Source of the DNA: Pseudomonas maumuensis
GTDB lineage: Bacteria; Pseudomonadota; Gammaproteobacteria; Pseudomonadales; Pseudomonadaceae
NCBI RefSeq assembly: GCF_019139675.1
Contig: NZ_CP077077.1
Span: 1,116,001 to 1,180,000 of the forward strand
Reading direction: 5' to 3'
DNA: 64,000 nt
The first letter of the stretch is position 1, and every line of letters starts with the position of its first letter. Of the stretch, positions 18,819 through 29,995 are shown piece by piece. A model generated the notes under the pieces. The model was not told the origin of the DNA. It did not search any database and saw only the letters and a program-made list of their open reading frames with translations. Made by a program: the position numbers and the translations under genes.

Positions 18819-19127
18819 TCAGCGGGCGGCTGCGCCTTGCAGCAGGCTTTGCTGTTTTTCCTTGTGTTTTTTCAGTTGGCGGTCGAGCTTGTCGGCCAAG
18901 GCGTCGATCGCTGCATACATGTCTTGGTGTTCGGCGTTAGCAACCACCTCACCGCCGGGAATCTGGAGTGTGGCTTCGATCTTCTGCTGAAGCTTCTCGA
19001 CTTTCATGATCACCGTCACGTTGGTGATCTTGTCGAAATGACCCTCCACGCGGGCGAGCTTCTCAAGCACGTAATCGCGCAGTGGTTGGGTGACTTCTAC
19101 ATGCTGTCCACTGATGTTGACTTGCAT
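18819..19127 (-). CDS. hpf: Ribosome hibernation promoting factor HPF (short form)
   Basis: Short HPF binds the 30S decoding region and promotes 100S ribosome dimers together with RMF in stationary phase. ATG 19127 (MQVNISGQHVEVTQPLRDYV) follows AGGAG and gives 102 residues, the usual short-HPF length without the C-terminal dimerisation domain of long HPF. The sigma-54 modulation protein fold is indicated by KLARVEGHFDKITN and EHQDMYAAIDALADKLDRQLKKHKEK. It follows rpoN directly. Confidence 0.96.
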   Translation of the reverse strand: MQVNISGQHVEVTQPLRDYVLEKLARVEGHFDKITNVTVIMKVEKLQQKIEATLQIPGGEVVANAEHQDMYAAIDALADKLDRQLKKHKEKQQSLLQGAAAR

Positions 19128-19205
19128 ACAGCTTCTCCTTTGTTGCCCGTGCATAAAGAGGCAGGTGTTGCACCTGCCACTGAAACGCTGTGGCACATCC
19201 GGGGG

Positions 19206-20702
19206 CTACATCAGCCGCTTGCGCTCGCTCGAAGGGGCGATCCCCAATGACTCGCGATACTTGGCGACGGTGCGACGGGCTACCTGGATGCCTTGTGCCT
19301 CCAGTAAACCAGCGATCTTGCTGTCACTCAATGGCTTTTTCTGATTTTCCGCCGCCACCAGTTTCTTGATGATCGCACGGATTGCCGTGGACGAGCATTC
19401 GCCGCCTTCGGCGGTGCTCACGTGGCTCGAGAAAAAGTATTTCAGTTCGTAGATGCCGCGCGGGGTGTGCATGTATTTCTGCGTGGTCACCCGGGAAATG
19501 GTCGATTCGTGCATGCCCACCGCTTCGGCGATGTCATGCAGGACCAGCGGCTTCATGGCCTCGTCACCATGGTCGAGGAAGCCACGCTGATGCTCGACGA
19601 TTTGCGTCGCCACTTTCATCAGCGTCTCGTTGCGGCTCTGCAGGCTCTTGATGAACCAGCGCGCTTCCTGCAGCTGGTTGCGCATGAAGGTGTTGTCGGC
19701 GCTGGTGTCGGCACGGCGGACGAAGCCGGCGTACTGCGGGTTGACGCGCAGGCGCGGCACGGCCTCTTGATTGAGCTCGACTAGCCAGCGCTCGCTGTCC
19801 TTGCGCACGATGACATCGGGCACGACGTATTCGGGTTCGCTGGACTCGATCTGCGAACCTGGGCGCGGGTTGAGGCTCTGCACCAGTTCGATGACCTGGC
19901 GCAGCTCGTCTTCCTTGAGCTTCATGCGGCGCATCAGCTGGCTGTAGTCGCGGCTGCCGAGCAGGTCGATGAAGTCGGTGACCAGGCGCTGTGCCTCGCT
20001 CATCCAGGGTGTCGAGGCCGGCAGCTGGCGCAGTTGCAGCAGCAGGCATTCGCCGAGGGTGCGGGCGCCAATGCCGGCAGGCTCGAACTGCTGGATGCGA
20101 TGCAGGACTGCTTCGACTTCGTCCAGCTCGATATCGAGCTCCGGATCGAAGCCTGCGCAGATTTCTTCGAGGGTGTCTTCCAGGTAGCCCTGGGCGTTGA
20201 TGCTGTCGATCAGGGTGACGGCGATCAGGCGGTCGGTGTCGGACATCGGCGCCAGGTTCAGTTGCCACAGCAGGTGGCTTTGCAGGCTCTCGCCCACCGA
20301 CGTACGGGTGGTGAAGTCCCATTCGTCGTCATCGTTGCTGGGCAGGCTGCTGGCGCTGGTCTGGTAGATGTCTTCCCAGGCGGTGTCGACCGGCAACTCG
20401 TTGGGGATCCGCTCGGCCCACTCGCCGTCCTCCAGGTTCTCCGCAGTGCTGCTGGAGGTTTCCTGGAAGCTGTTGTCCTGGACTTCGGCGACCGGTTTGT
20501 TCTCGGCGTTGTCCGCCATGGGGTCGCTGTTGTCGAAGTCTTCGCCGTCTTCCTGACGTTCGAGCATCGGGTTGGACTCCAGCGCTTCCTGGATTTCCTG
20601 CTGGAGGTCCAGGGTGGAGAGCTGAAGCAGGCGGATGGCCTGTTGCAACTGAGGAGTCATCGTCAGTTGCTGGCCCATTTTTAGGACGAGCGATGGTTTC
20701 AT
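19206..20702 (-). CDS. rpoN: RNA polymerase sigma-54 factor RpoN
   Basis: RpoN directs polymerase to -24/-12 promoters that need AAA+ activators. The 498-residue protein has the Gln/Leu-rich region I ([25 protein letters not shown], residues 5-29), an acidic region II, the core-binding domain, the HTH near [20 protein letters not shown], and a perfect RpoN box [10 protein letters not shown] (about 475-484). GcsR at 53489-54997 is one user of it in this window. A 174-bp gap precedes it after lptB. Confidence 0.98.
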   Translation of the reverse strand: MKPSLVLKMGQQLTMTPQLQQAIRLLQLSTLDLQQEIQEALESNPMLERQEDGEDFDNSDPMADNAENKPVAEVQDNSFQETSSSTAENLEDGEWAERIPNELPVDTAWEDIYQTSASSLPSNDDDEWDFTTRTSVGESLQSHLLWQLNLAPMSDTDRLIAVTLIDSINAQGYLEDTLEEICAGFDPELDIELDEVEAVLHRIQQFEPAGIGARTLGECLLLQLRQLPASTPWMSEAQRLVTDFIDLLGSRDYSQLMRRMKLKEDELRQVIELVQSLNPRPGSQIESSEPEYVVPDVIVRKDSERWLVELNQEAVPRLRVNPQYAGFVRRADTSADNTFMRNQLQEARWFIKSLQSRNETLMKVATQIVEHQRGFLDHGDEAMKPLVLHDIAEAVGMHESTISRVTTQKYMHTPRGIYELKYFFSSHVSTAEGGECSSTAIRAIIKKLVAAENQKKPLSDSKIAGLLEAQGIQVARRTVAKYRESLGIAPSSERKRLM

Positions 20703-20876
20703 GGCTGGGGCTTAATACCTTGTTGCCGGCGCGCATGCGCCATCCACTACACGTAGGGCGCTTGGGCGCCGACTTTAAGCAAGTTATATGCCTGAAATTG
20801 CAGCGTTTGCCTAGAGCACTGTAACAACTTAAGCCCCGATCAGGCGCATTCGCCAGTGCTCCGGGCAGGCCTGCGG

Positions 20877-21602
<726 letters not shown>

Positions 21603-22127
21603 TTACTCGGCCTTTTTCTTCGGTTGAATGACCATGTCGATACGCTGACGCGGTGCAGTCACGTTGCCACCGCGCCCGGCGGTAGCCACCTGGGTCTTGG
21701 TGTTGTAGACGATCTTCTCGCCTTCGGTGGTGTTGCCTTCGTTCTCGACCTTGGCGCGGTCGGTGAGGATCACCACGTCTTTCTGCGCCTGGTACTGGAT
21801 GGTCACGGCCCAGCCTTTCATCTTGTCGGGCTTGGCGGCGCTCTGCTGCTGCTCGAAGTAGGCCAGGTTGCCCACCGAGGTGACCACGTCGATATCGCCG
21901 TTGGCGGCGCGGGTCATGGTCACGGTGTTGCCTTTGATCATCATCGAACCCTGGGTGATGATCACATCGCCCGTGTAGGTGGCGACGCCCTGCTTGTCGT
22001 CCAGGTGGGCGTTGTCCGCCTGGATGCGGATCGGCTGGTCACGGTCGTTCGGCAGGGCGAAGGCGCTCGCGCTTCCCAGTGCTACGCCCAGGCTGAGCAG
22101 AAGGGGGATGGTTTTAACGAGCCTCAT
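21603..22127 (-). CDS. lptA: LPS transport periplasmic protein LptA
   Basis: LptA forms the periplasmic beta-jellyroll bridge that passes LPS from LptC to LptD. The 174-residue product starts with a signal peptide (MRLVKTIPLLLSLGVALGSASAFA) and continues with the OstA-like domain (IRIQADNAHLDDKQGVATYTGDVIITQG, then MIKGNTVTM). The C terminus is lysine-rich. Its start overlaps the end of lptC by 14 bp, indicating coupled translation. Confidence 0.96.
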   Translation of the reverse strand: MRLVKTIPLLLSLGVALGSASAFALPNDRDQPIRIQADNAHLDDKQGVATYTGDVIITQGSMMIKGNTVTMTRAANGDIDVVTSVGNLAYFEQQQSAAKPDKMKGWAVTIQYQAQKDVVILTDRAKVENEGNTTEGEKIVYNTKTQVATAGRGGNVTAPRQRIDMVIQPKKKAE

Positions 22128-22686
22128 ACTGTCCTCTTACGTTAGAGAGCAGGTCCATCCTGCCTTCTTTCAAATACGCTTTCATTCCTTTGCCCGTAGT
22201 CGTGCCACCGGCGCCGTCGATTCTAACGGCTTGCTCGGTCTGCGCATATTGCTTCTGCGGGAACACGGTCATGCGTGTGCTGGTGATGATGGTTTCGCGT
22301 TGCTTCTCGTCAGTGCGTGCCACACGCACGTCGTCGATCAACTCGACCTCGGTGCCGTCCGGATTGACCTCGGCGCGCTTGCTCTGCACATGCCAGGGGT
22401 ATTCGGTGCCACGGTACATATGCAGGTCGGGGGTGGTCACCAGGGTGACCTCGCTGGCCTTGAGGTGCTCGACCTTGGCGGCGGTCATCTCGTACTGCAG
22501 CTTGCCGTCGGGCAGGAACTGCAGGCTGTGGGCGTTGATCGCGTAGTAGTCGATGGCGCTCTGGTCGACCTGGGCCTGGGGCTGTTCGAGGAAGCTTTCC
22601 GGGCTGATGTTCCAGTAGCCTACCGCAACCAGCACGGCGGCGATCCCGCCTAGCAGCGCGACATTTCTGATCTTCTTGCTGAGCAT
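22114..22686 (-). CDS. lptC: LPS export system protein LptC
   Basis: LptC is an inner-membrane protein with one N-terminal helix and a periplasmic jellyroll that hands LPS from LptB2FG to LptA. The 190-residue product has the helix at about residues 8-24 (VALLGGIAAVLVAVGYW) and the LptC domain after it (YAINAHSLQFLPDGKLQYEMTA). It stands between kdsC and lptA with an 8-bp gap on the kdsC side. Confidence 0.95.
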   Translation of the reverse strand: MLSKKIRNVALLGGIAAVLVAVGYWNISPESFLEQPQAQVDQSAIDYYAINAHSLQFLPDGKLQYEMTAAKVEHLKASEVTLVTTPDLHMYRGTEYPWHVQSKRAEVNPDGTEVELIDDVRVARTDEKQRETIITSTRMTVFPQKQYAQTEQAVRIDGAGGTTTGKGMKAYLKEGRMDLLSNVRGQYEAR

Positions 22687-22694
22687 GGGCAGCC

Positions 22695-23219
22695 TTACAG
22701 GTAATGGGCGTTGGCAGCGTCCAGGGTGCCCTGGGCCTGCATGATCAGTTCACAGAACTCGCGGGCGGCACCTTCACCGCCGCGGGCCTGGGTGACGCCG
22801 TGGGCGTGCTGACGAACGAAGGCCGCGGCATTCTGCACCGCCATGCCCAGGCCGACGCGTCGGATCACCGGCAGGTCGGGCAGGTCGTCGCCGAGGTAGG
22901 CGACCTGCTCATAGCTTAGATTGAGTTCGGCGAGCAGGCCGTCCAGCACCACCAGTTTATCCTCGCGGCCCTGGAACAGGTGCGGGATGCCGAGGTTCTT
23001 CGCCCGGCGCTCGACTACCGGGGTTTTGCGCCCGCTGATGATCGCGGTGGTCACGCCCGCGGCCATGAGCATCTTGATGCCATGGCCGTCGAGGGTGTTG
23101 AAGGTCTTGAACTCGCTGCCGTCCTCGAGGAAGTACAGGCGGCCGTCGGTGAGAACGCCGTCGACGTCGAACACTGCCAGCTTGATGGCCTTGGCGCGTT
23201 GCATGAGGTCCTGGTTCAT
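22695..23219 (-). CDS. kdsC: 3-deoxy-D-manno-octulosonate 8-phosphate phosphatase KdsC
   Basis: KdsC is a HAD-family phosphatase that converts KDO 8-phosphate to KDO for lipid A core synthesis. The 174-residue protein has HAD motif I FDVDGVLTDGRLYF (about 17-30), motif II ISGRKTPVVERRAKNLG and motif III/IV YLGDDLPDLPVIRRVGLGMAV. It is adjacent to kdsD with no gap (kdsD stops at 23220), so two successive KDO pathway enzymes are coupled. Confidence 0.97.
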   Translation of the reverse strand: MNQDLMQRAKAIKLAVFDVDGVLTDGRLYFLEDGSEFKTFNTLDGHGIKMLMAAGVTTAIISGRKTPVVERRAKNLGIPHLFQGREDKLVVLDGLLAELNLSYEQVAYLGDDLPDLPVIRRVGLGMAVQNAAAFVRQHAHGVTQARGGEGAAREFCELIMQAQGTLDAANAHYL

Positions 23220-24194
23220 TTACATCACTCCGGCGCGCAGCAGGTCATGCATGTTCAGGGCGCCGGTCGGGCGGTCGTCCTGATCGACAACCACCAGCGC
23301 GCTGATCTTGTGGTCTTCCATGATTTTCAGTGCCTCGGCGGCGAGCATCTCGGCGCGGGCAGTCTTGCCATGCACGGTCATGACTTCGTCGATGAGCGTC
23401 TTATGCACGTCGATGTTGCGGTCCAGGCTGCGGCGCAGGTCACCGTCGGTGAAGACCCCGGCCAGCTTGCCGTCGTTACCCAGCACCACGGTCATGCCCA
23501 AACCTTTGCGAGACATTTCAAGCAGCGCGTCCTTGAGCAGGGTGCCGCTCTTTACCACGGGCAACTCTTCGCCGGCATGCATGACGTTCTCGACCTTCAG
23601 CAGCAGGCGACGGCCCAGCGCGCCGCCCGGGTGGGAGAAGGCGAAGTCTTCGGCGGTGAAACCACGAGCTTCCAGCAGAGCGATAGCCAGTGCATCGCCC
23701 AGTGCCAGTGCCGCGGTAGTGGAGGAGGTTGGTGCCAGGTTGAGCGGGCAGGCTTCCTGGGCGACGCTGGCGTCGAGGTTGACCTCGGCGGCCTGGGCCA
23801 GGGGCGAGTCCGGTTTGCCGGTGAGGCTGATCATCTGGATGCCCAGGCGCTTGATCAAGGGCAGCAGGGTGACGATCTCGGCGGTGCTGCCGGAGTTGGA
23901 CAGGGCAAGAATGACATCGTCACGGGTGATCATGCCCATGTCGCCATGGCTGGCTTCGGCAGGATGCACGAAGAACGCCGGGGTGCCGGTGCTGGCCAGG
24001 GTGGCGGCGATCTTGTTGCCGATGTGCCCCGACTTGCCCATGCCTACCACCACGACCCGTCCCTTGCTGGCCAGGATCAGTTCGCAGGCCTTGACGAAGT
24101 CCCCGTCGATGCGGGCCAGCAGGGCCTCAACGGCCTCGAGTTCGAGGCGCAGGGTGCGCTGGGCGGATTGGATCAGCTCGCTGGATTGGGTCAT
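23220..24194 (-). CDS. kdsD: Arabinose-5-phosphate isomerase KdsD
   Basis: KdsD isomerises ribulose 5-phosphate to arabinose 5-phosphate, the first step towards KDO. The 324-residue product has an N-terminal SIS sugar-isomerase domain (GRVVVVGMGKSGHIGNKIAATLASTGTPAFFVHPAEASHGDMG) and two CBS domains at the C terminus (about 205-324). I use ATG 24194 (MTQSSELIQSAQRTL); the TTG at 24206 would add four residues and lacks support. It is first in the long minus-strand LPS/rpoN run. Confidence 0.96.
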   Translation of the reverse strand: MTQSSELIQSAQRTLRLELEAVEALLARIDGDFVKACELILASKGRVVVVGMGKSGHIGNKIAATLASTGTPAFFVHPAEASHGDMGMITRDDVILALSNSGSTAEIVTLLPLIKRLGIQMISLTGKPDSPLAQAAEVNLDASVAQEACPLNLAPTSSTTAALALGDALAIALLEARGFTAEDFAFSHPGGALGRRLLLKVENVMHAGEELPVVKSGTLLKDALLEMSRKGLGMTVVLGNDGKLAGVFTDGDLRRSLDRNIDVHKTLIDEVMTVHGKTARAEMLAAEALKIMEDHKISALVVVDQDDRPTGALNMHDLLRAGVM

Positions 24195-24226
24195 GTCGAA
24201 ACGCAATGCCTGATGAAAAGGCGGCG

Positions 24227-24232
24227 ATTATA
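24227..24232 (-). promoter_or_regulatory. Probable -10 element for kdsD operon
   Basis: On the minus strand this reads TATAAT, a perfect -10 hexamer, 33 bp before the kdsD ATG. No good -35 is visible at 16-18 bp. It lies inside a small GCGGC/GCCGC inverted repeat (24221-24238). Confidence 0.45.
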
Positions 24233-24319
24233 GCCGCAATGTGTGAAACGCTCATCCTTCGAATGTCATATGGATGCCGCGCCAGCCTGTCTGTGCCCTG
24301 AACGAGTGGGGTGACGGCC

Positions 24320-24349
24320 TTGGGGCGGGCCTATCAGCGGTGCTATAGT
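24320..24349 (+). promoter_or_regulatory. Probable mla operon promoter
   Basis: TTGGGG (24320-24325) and TATAGT (24344-24349) are 18 bp apart and would start transcription near 24356. The leader then contains the inverted repeat TGCCTTC/GAAGGCA (24381-24399) before mlaF. Confidence 0.45.
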
Positions 24350-24439
24350 TCGCCGCTATTCGGCCCGCCGGGGACCTGTGTGCCTTCAAGATGAAGGCAG
24401 GCGTCCACTATGACGAGGCTGCACTAGCAAGGAGTCTAG

Positions 24440-25249
24440 ATGAGTGTGGATAGCGCCTACGCGGTCGAGTTGAAGGGTGTTACCTTCAAGCGCGGTTCGC
24501 GCAGCATTTTCAGCAATGTGGACATACGCATTCCCCGTGGCAAGGTCACCGGCATCATGGGGCCTTCGGGATGCGGCAAGACCACCTTGCTGCGCCTGAT
24601 GGGCGCGCAATTGCGCCCGTCAGGTGGCGAGGTCTGGGTCAACGGGCAGAACCTGCCGGCATTGTCACGCAGCGACCTGTTCGATGCGCGCAAGCAGATG
24701 GGCGTGCTGTTCCAGAGCGGTGCGCTGTTCACCGACCTGGATGTGTTCGAGAACGTGGCCTTCCCGCTGCGGGTGCATACGCAGCTGTCGGACGAGATGA
24801 TCCGCGACATCGTGCTGATGAAGCTGCAGGCCGTGGGTCTGCGCGGCGCCATCGACCTGATGCCCGACGAGCTGTCCGGCGGCATGAAGCGCCGTGTGGC
24901 GCTGGCCCGCGCGATCGCCCTGGACCCGCAGATCCTCATGTACGACGAGCCGTTCGTCGGCCAGGACCCGATCGCCATGGGCGTGCTGGTGCGCCTGATC
25001 CGCCTGCTCAACGATGCCCTGGGCATCACCAGCATCGTGGTGTCCCATGACCTTGCGGAAACCGCGAGCATTGCCGACTACATCTATGTGGTCGGTGATG
25101 GCCAGGTGTTGGGGCAGGGCACGCCGGCCGAACTGATGGGCTCGGACAACCCGCGCATCCGCCAGTTCATGAAAGGCGACCCGGATGGTCCGGTACCCTT
25201 CCACTTCCCTGCGCCTGACTACCGCGCCGATCTGCTGGGGACGCGTTGA
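24440..25249 (+). CDS. mlaF: Phospholipid ABC transporter ATP-binding protein MlaF (Ttg2A)
   Basis: MlaF is the ATPase of the MlaFEDB complex that keeps outer-membrane lipid asymmetry; in P. putida the same genes are known as ttg2 (toluene tolerance). The 269-residue protein has Walker [12 protein letters not shown] (about 42-52), signature [15 protein letters not shown], Walker [14 protein letters not shown] and the switch His in [20 protein letters not shown] precedes ATG 24440. It overlaps mlaE by one base. Confidence 0.96.
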   Translation: MSVDSAYAVELKGVTFKRGSRSIFSNVDIRIPRGKVTGIMGPSGCGKTTLLRLMGAQLRPSGGEVWVNGQNLPALSRSDLFDARKQMGVLFQSGALFTDLDVFENVAFPLRVHTQLSDEMIRDIVLMKLQAVGLRGAIDLMPDELSGGMKRRVALARAIALDPQILMYDEPFVGQDPIAMGVLVRLIRLLNDALGITSIVVSHDLAETASIADYIYVVGDGQVLGQGTPAELMGSDNPRIRQFMKGDPDGPVPFHFPAPDYRADLLGTR

Positions 25250-26046
25250 TGCGCAGAAAATCCTTACTCGAACGTATCCGTCTGTTCGGCCGTTCGGCCA
25301 TCGATGTACTGGCTGTGCTGGGACGCTCGTGCCTGTTCCTCGGCCATTCGCTGGGTGGCCGCAGTGGCATCGGCGGTGGCTTCCAGCTGCTGGTCAAACA
25401 ACTTTATTCGGTGGGCGTGTTGTCGCTGGCGATCATCGTCGTGTCCGGCGTGTTCATCGGCATGGTGCTGGCCCTGCAGGGCTACAGCATTCTCAACAAG
25501 TACGGTTCGGAGCAGGCGGTGGGGCAGATGGTTGCCCTGACCCTGCTGCGCGAGCTGGGGCCGGTGGTCACCGCGTTGCTGTTCGCTGGTCGTGCAGGTT
25601 CCGCGCTGACCGCCGAAATCGGCAACATGAAATCCACCGAGCAGCTGTCGAGCCTGGAAATGATCGGCGTCGACCCGCTCAAGTACATCGTGGCGCCACG
25701 CCTGTGGGCCGGGTTCATTTCGCTGCCGCTGCTGGCGCTGATCTTCAGCGTGGTGGGTATCTGGGGTGGCTCGTGGGTCGCCGTTGATTGGCTGGGCGTC
25801 TACGAAGGCTCGTTCTGGGGCAACATGCAGAACAGCGTCTCTTTCAGCGACGACGTGCTCAACGGGCTGATCAAGAGCCTGGTGTTCGCCTTCGTCGTCA
25901 CCTGGATCGCCGTATTCCAGGGGTACGACTGTGAGCCCACTTCAGAAGGGATCAGCCGTGCCACCACCAAGACCGTGGTCTATGCCTCGTTGGCAGTCCT
26001 GGGTCTGGACTTTATTCTGACCGCCTTGATGTTTGGAGATTTCTGA
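25249..26046 (+). CDS. mlaE: Phospholipid ABC transporter permease MlaE (Ttg2B)
   Basis: MlaE is the integral membrane permease of the Mla complex. The 265-residue protein has an N-terminal interface helix and five or so membrane helices. Family sequences include [38 protein letters not shown] (coupling region) and [21 protein letters not shown]. The start ATG 25249 overlaps the mlaF stop (TGATG), so I reject the TTG at 25246. Its stop overlaps mlaD in the same way. Confidence 0.96.
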   Translation: MRRKSLLERIRLFGRSAIDVLAVLGRSCLFLGHSLGGRSGIGGGFQLLVKQLYSVGVLSLAIIVVSGVFIGMVLALQGYSILNKYGSEQAVGQMVALTLLRELGPVVTALLFAGRAGSALTAEIGNMKSTEQLSSLEMIGVDPLKYIVAPRLWAGFISLPLLALIFSVVGIWGGSWVAVDWLGVYEGSFWGNMQNSVSFSDDVLNGLIKSLVFAFVVTWIAVFQGYDCEPTSEGISRATTKTVVYASLAVLGLDFILTALMFGDF

Positions 26047-26531
26047 TGCAAAACCGCACCCTGGAAATCGGTGTCGGCCTGTTCCTCCTGGCCGGGATCC
26101 TGGCGCTGCTGCTGCTGGCCCTGCGTGTCAGCGGGCTGTCGGCCAGCCCGAGCAGCGACACGTACAAAGTTTATGCGTACTTCGACAATATCGCCGGTTT
26201 GACGGTCAGAGCTAAAGTGACCATGGCCGGTGTGACCATCGGCAAGGTCACGGCCATCGATCTGGACCGTGATTCGTACACCGGTCGGGTGACATTGCAG
26301 CTGGACAAGAACGTCGACAACCTGCCGACCGACTCCACTGCCTCGATCCTGACCGCCGGCCTGCTGGGCGAGAAGTACATCGGCATCAGCGTGGGCGGCG
26401 AGGACGTGGTTCTCAAGGATGGCAGCACCATCCACGACACGCAGTCGGCGCTGGTGCTGGAAGATCTGATCGGCAAGTTCCTGCTCAACTCGGTGGGCAA
26501 GGAACCGAAAGAAGCTCAACCGGCTAATTAA
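26046..26531 (+). CDS. mlaD: MCE-domain lipid-binding protein MlaD (Ttg2C)
   Basis: MlaD is anchored in the inner membrane and forms a hexameric MCE ring that passes phospholipid between MlaE and MlaC. The 161-residue product has one N-terminal helix (about 8-28, GVGLFLLAGILALLLLALRVSG) and one MCE domain (YAYFDNIAGLTVRAKVTMAGVTIGKV...). TAGLLGEKYIGISVGG is the hydrophobic pore-loop region. Length is typical of MlaD. Confidence 0.96.
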   Translation: MQNRTLEIGVGLFLLAGILALLLLALRVSGLSASPSSDTYKVYAYFDNIAGLTVRAKVTMAGVTIGKVTAIDLDRDSYTGRVTLQLDKNVDNLPTDSTASILTAGLLGEKYIGISVGGEDVVLKDGSTIHDTQSALVLEDLIGKFLLNSVGKEPKEAQPAN

Positions 26532-26540
26532 GGAGTTTCC

Positions 26541-27194
26541 ATGATTTCGATCCTGCGACGTGGCCTGCTGGTTCTGCTGGCGGCTTTCCCCCTGCTGGCC
26601 CTGGCGGCGCCGGGGCAGTCTGCCCGTGATGTGATCCAGGGCACCACCACCCAGTTGCTCAGCGACCTGAAGAGCAACAAGGAGCAGTACAAGGCCGACC
26701 CCAATGCGTTCTACAACGCGCTCAACGCCAACCTTGGCCCGGTGGTCGATGCCGACGGCATCTCCAAGAGCATCATGACGGTCAAGTATTCGCGCAAGGC
26801 CTCGCCCGAGCAGATGCAGCGCTTCCAGGAGAACTTCAAGCGCAGCCTGATGCAGTTCTATGGCAACGCCTTGCTGGAGTACAACAACCAGGGCATCACC
26901 GTCGACCCGGCCAAGGCCGAGGCTGACGATCGCACCAGCGTCGGCATGAAGATCACCGGCACCAACGGCGCGGTCTATCCGGTGCAGTACACCATGGTCA
27001 AGCTGGACGGCGAGTGGAAGGTGCGTAACGTCATCGTCAACGGCATCAACATCGGCAAGTTGTTCCGCGACCAGTTCCAGGATGCCATGCAGCGTAATGG
27101 CAACAACCTGGACAAGACCATCGACGGTTGGGCCGGTGAAGTGGCCAAGGCCAAGGAAACGGCCGACAGCTCGCCGGATAAGGAAGTCAAATGA
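26541..27194 (+). CDS. mlaC: Periplasmic phospholipid-binding protein MlaC (Ttg2D)
   Basis: MlaC shuttles phospholipids through the periplasm between the MlaA-porin complex and MlaFEDB. The 217-residue protein starts with a signal peptide (MISILRRGLLVLLAAFPLLALA-A) and has the MlaC domain with YSRKASPEQMQRFQENFKRSLMQFYGNALLEY and WKVRNVIVNGINIGKLFRDQF. AAGGAG lies 5-10 bp before the ATG. It overlaps mlaB by 4 bp (ATGA). Confidence 0.95.
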   Translation: MISILRRGLLVLLAAFPLLALAAPGQSARDVIQGTTTQLLSDLKSNKEQYKADPNAFYNALNANLGPVVDADGISKSIMTVKYSRKASPEQMQRFQENFKRSLMQFYGNALLEYNNQGITVDPAKAEADDRTSVGMKITGTNGAVYPVQYTMVKLDGEWKVRNVIVNGINIGKLFRDQFQDAMQRNGNNLDKTIDGWAGEVAKAKETADSSPDKEVK

Positions 27195-27493
27195 GTGACG
27201 CCGCCGTGAGCATGGCCGCGCCGGGCGTTATTGCCCTGGCCGGCGTGCTGGATTACCGCAGCGGCCCGGCCCTGCGCAAACAGGGCAAGGCGTTGATCGC
27301 CGCCAGTGGCGAGGCGCGTCTGGTGTTCGATTGCACCGCCGTGGAGAAGTCGAGCAGTGTCGGCCTGTCGTTACTGCTGGGTTTCATGCGCGATGCCCAG
27401 GCAGCCGGTAAAACCTGGGAACTGCGCGGTATCCCGGAGAACATGCAGGAAATCGCCGGGGTCTACGACCTCGATGAAGTGCTGGCAGGTTGA
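27191..27493 (+). CDS. mlaB: STAS-domain protein MlaB
   Basis: MlaB binds MlaF in the cytoplasm and is required for assembly and activity of the transporter. The 100-residue product is a single STAS domain (GVIALAGVLDYRSGPALRKQG... VFDCTAVEKSSSVGLSLLLGFMRDAQ). The conserved small polar residues at the helix start (SSSVG) correspond to the Thr/Ser site of STAS proteins. It overlaps mlaC and is followed by a strong terminator. Confidence 0.94.
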   Translation: MSDAAVSMAAPGVIALAGVLDYRSGPALRKQGKALIAASGEARLVFDCTAVEKSSSVGLSLLLGFMRDAQAAGKTWELRGIPENMQEIAGVYDLDEVLAG

Positions 27494-27513
27494 TGCCCTG
27501 CCGTTGGTGAAAG

Positions 27514-27565
27514 GCCCCTCGGTCAGCGTGTCCCTTCATGGGCTTCGCAGGCGAGGGGCTTTTTT
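27514..27565 (+). terminator. Terminator after mlaB
   Basis: GCCCCTCG (27514-27521) and CGAGGGGC (27552-27559) form a stem with a long internal loop and TTTTTT follows (27560-27565). It ends the mla operon, so ibaG-murA probably have their own promoter or rely on read-through. Confidence 0.75.
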
Positions 27566-27611
27566 GTATGATGGCCGACCCGCGCGCGTTGGGCGCCGAT
27601 CGAGGTTGAGC

Positions 27612-29140
<1,529 letters not shown>

Positions 29141-29233
29141 CAGTTATCGTGGCGCAGGGACGCGCCAGCCGAATCGTATGCGGTCGGGCTCAAGGGCCCG
29201 ACCGGCAGTAGACGCTTAAGGACCGACGTTCCA

Positions 29234-29869
29234 ATGTTGACCATCGCGCTATCCAAAGGCCGTATTCTCGACGATACCCTGCCACTGCTGGCCGAGGCCG
29301 GTATCGTGCCGACCGAGAATCCGGACAAGAGTCGCAAGCTGATCATCCCCACCACGCAGGATGATGTGCGTCTGCTCATCGTGCGTGCCACCGATGTGCC
29401 GACCTATGTCGAGCATGGCGCCGCCGACCTCGGTGTGGCCGGCAAGGACGTGCTGATGGAATACGGCGGCCAGGGCCTGTACGAGCCCCTGGACCTGCAG
29501 ATCGCCCAGTGCAAGCTGATGACCGCTGGCGTAACCGGCGCACCAGAGCCCAAAGGCCGCCTGCGCGTGGCTACCAAGTTCGTCAACGTAGCCAAGCGCT
29601 ACTACGCCGAACAGGGCCGCCAGGTCGACATCATCAAGCTGTACGGCTCCATGGAGCTGGCGCCGCTGATCAACCTTGCCGACAAGATCATCGACGTGGT
29701 CGACACCGGCAATACCCTGCGCGCCAACGGCCTCGAGCCCCAGGACCTGATCGCCACGATCAGCTCGCGCCTGGTGGTCAACAAGGCCTCCATGAAGATG
29801 CAGCACGCCCGTATCCAGAGCCTGATCGACACCCTGCGCAACGCCGTCGAATCGCGACACCGCGGCTGA
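29234..29869 (+). CDS. hisG: ATP phosphoribosyltransferase HisG (short form)
   Basis: HisG makes phosphoribosyl-ATP, the first step of histidine synthesis. At 211 residues it is the short form, which lacks the C-terminal allosteric domain and needs the HisZ subunit. No hisZ is in this window. The PRPP-binding segment [16 protein letters not shown] (about 152-167) and the N-terminal [10 protein letters not shown] are clear. A hairpin GGTCGGGC/GCCCGACC (29182-29203) lies in the leader between murA and hisG. Confidence 0.96.
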   Translation: MLTIALSKGRILDDTLPLLAEAGIVPTENPDKSRKLIIPTTQDDVRLLIVRATDVPTYVEHGAADLGVAGKDVLMEYGGQGLYEPLDLQIAQCKLMTAGVTGAPEPKGRLRVATKFVNVAKRYYAEQGRQVDIIKLYGSMELAPLINLADKIIDVVDTGNTLRANGLEPQDLIATISSRLVVNKASMKMQHARIQSLIDTLRNAVESRHRG

Positions 29870-29995
29870 CCTCTGCGCGCGACCTCCGCTGTCGCGCCCG
29901 TCTATCCGCGTCATAGCCTTTTTTCTCAGGTGCCCGCGCGGATGGAGTGGTAGCTTTAGGGCGCCTGAACATCCGCTAATAACGAGGCCCTCGCC

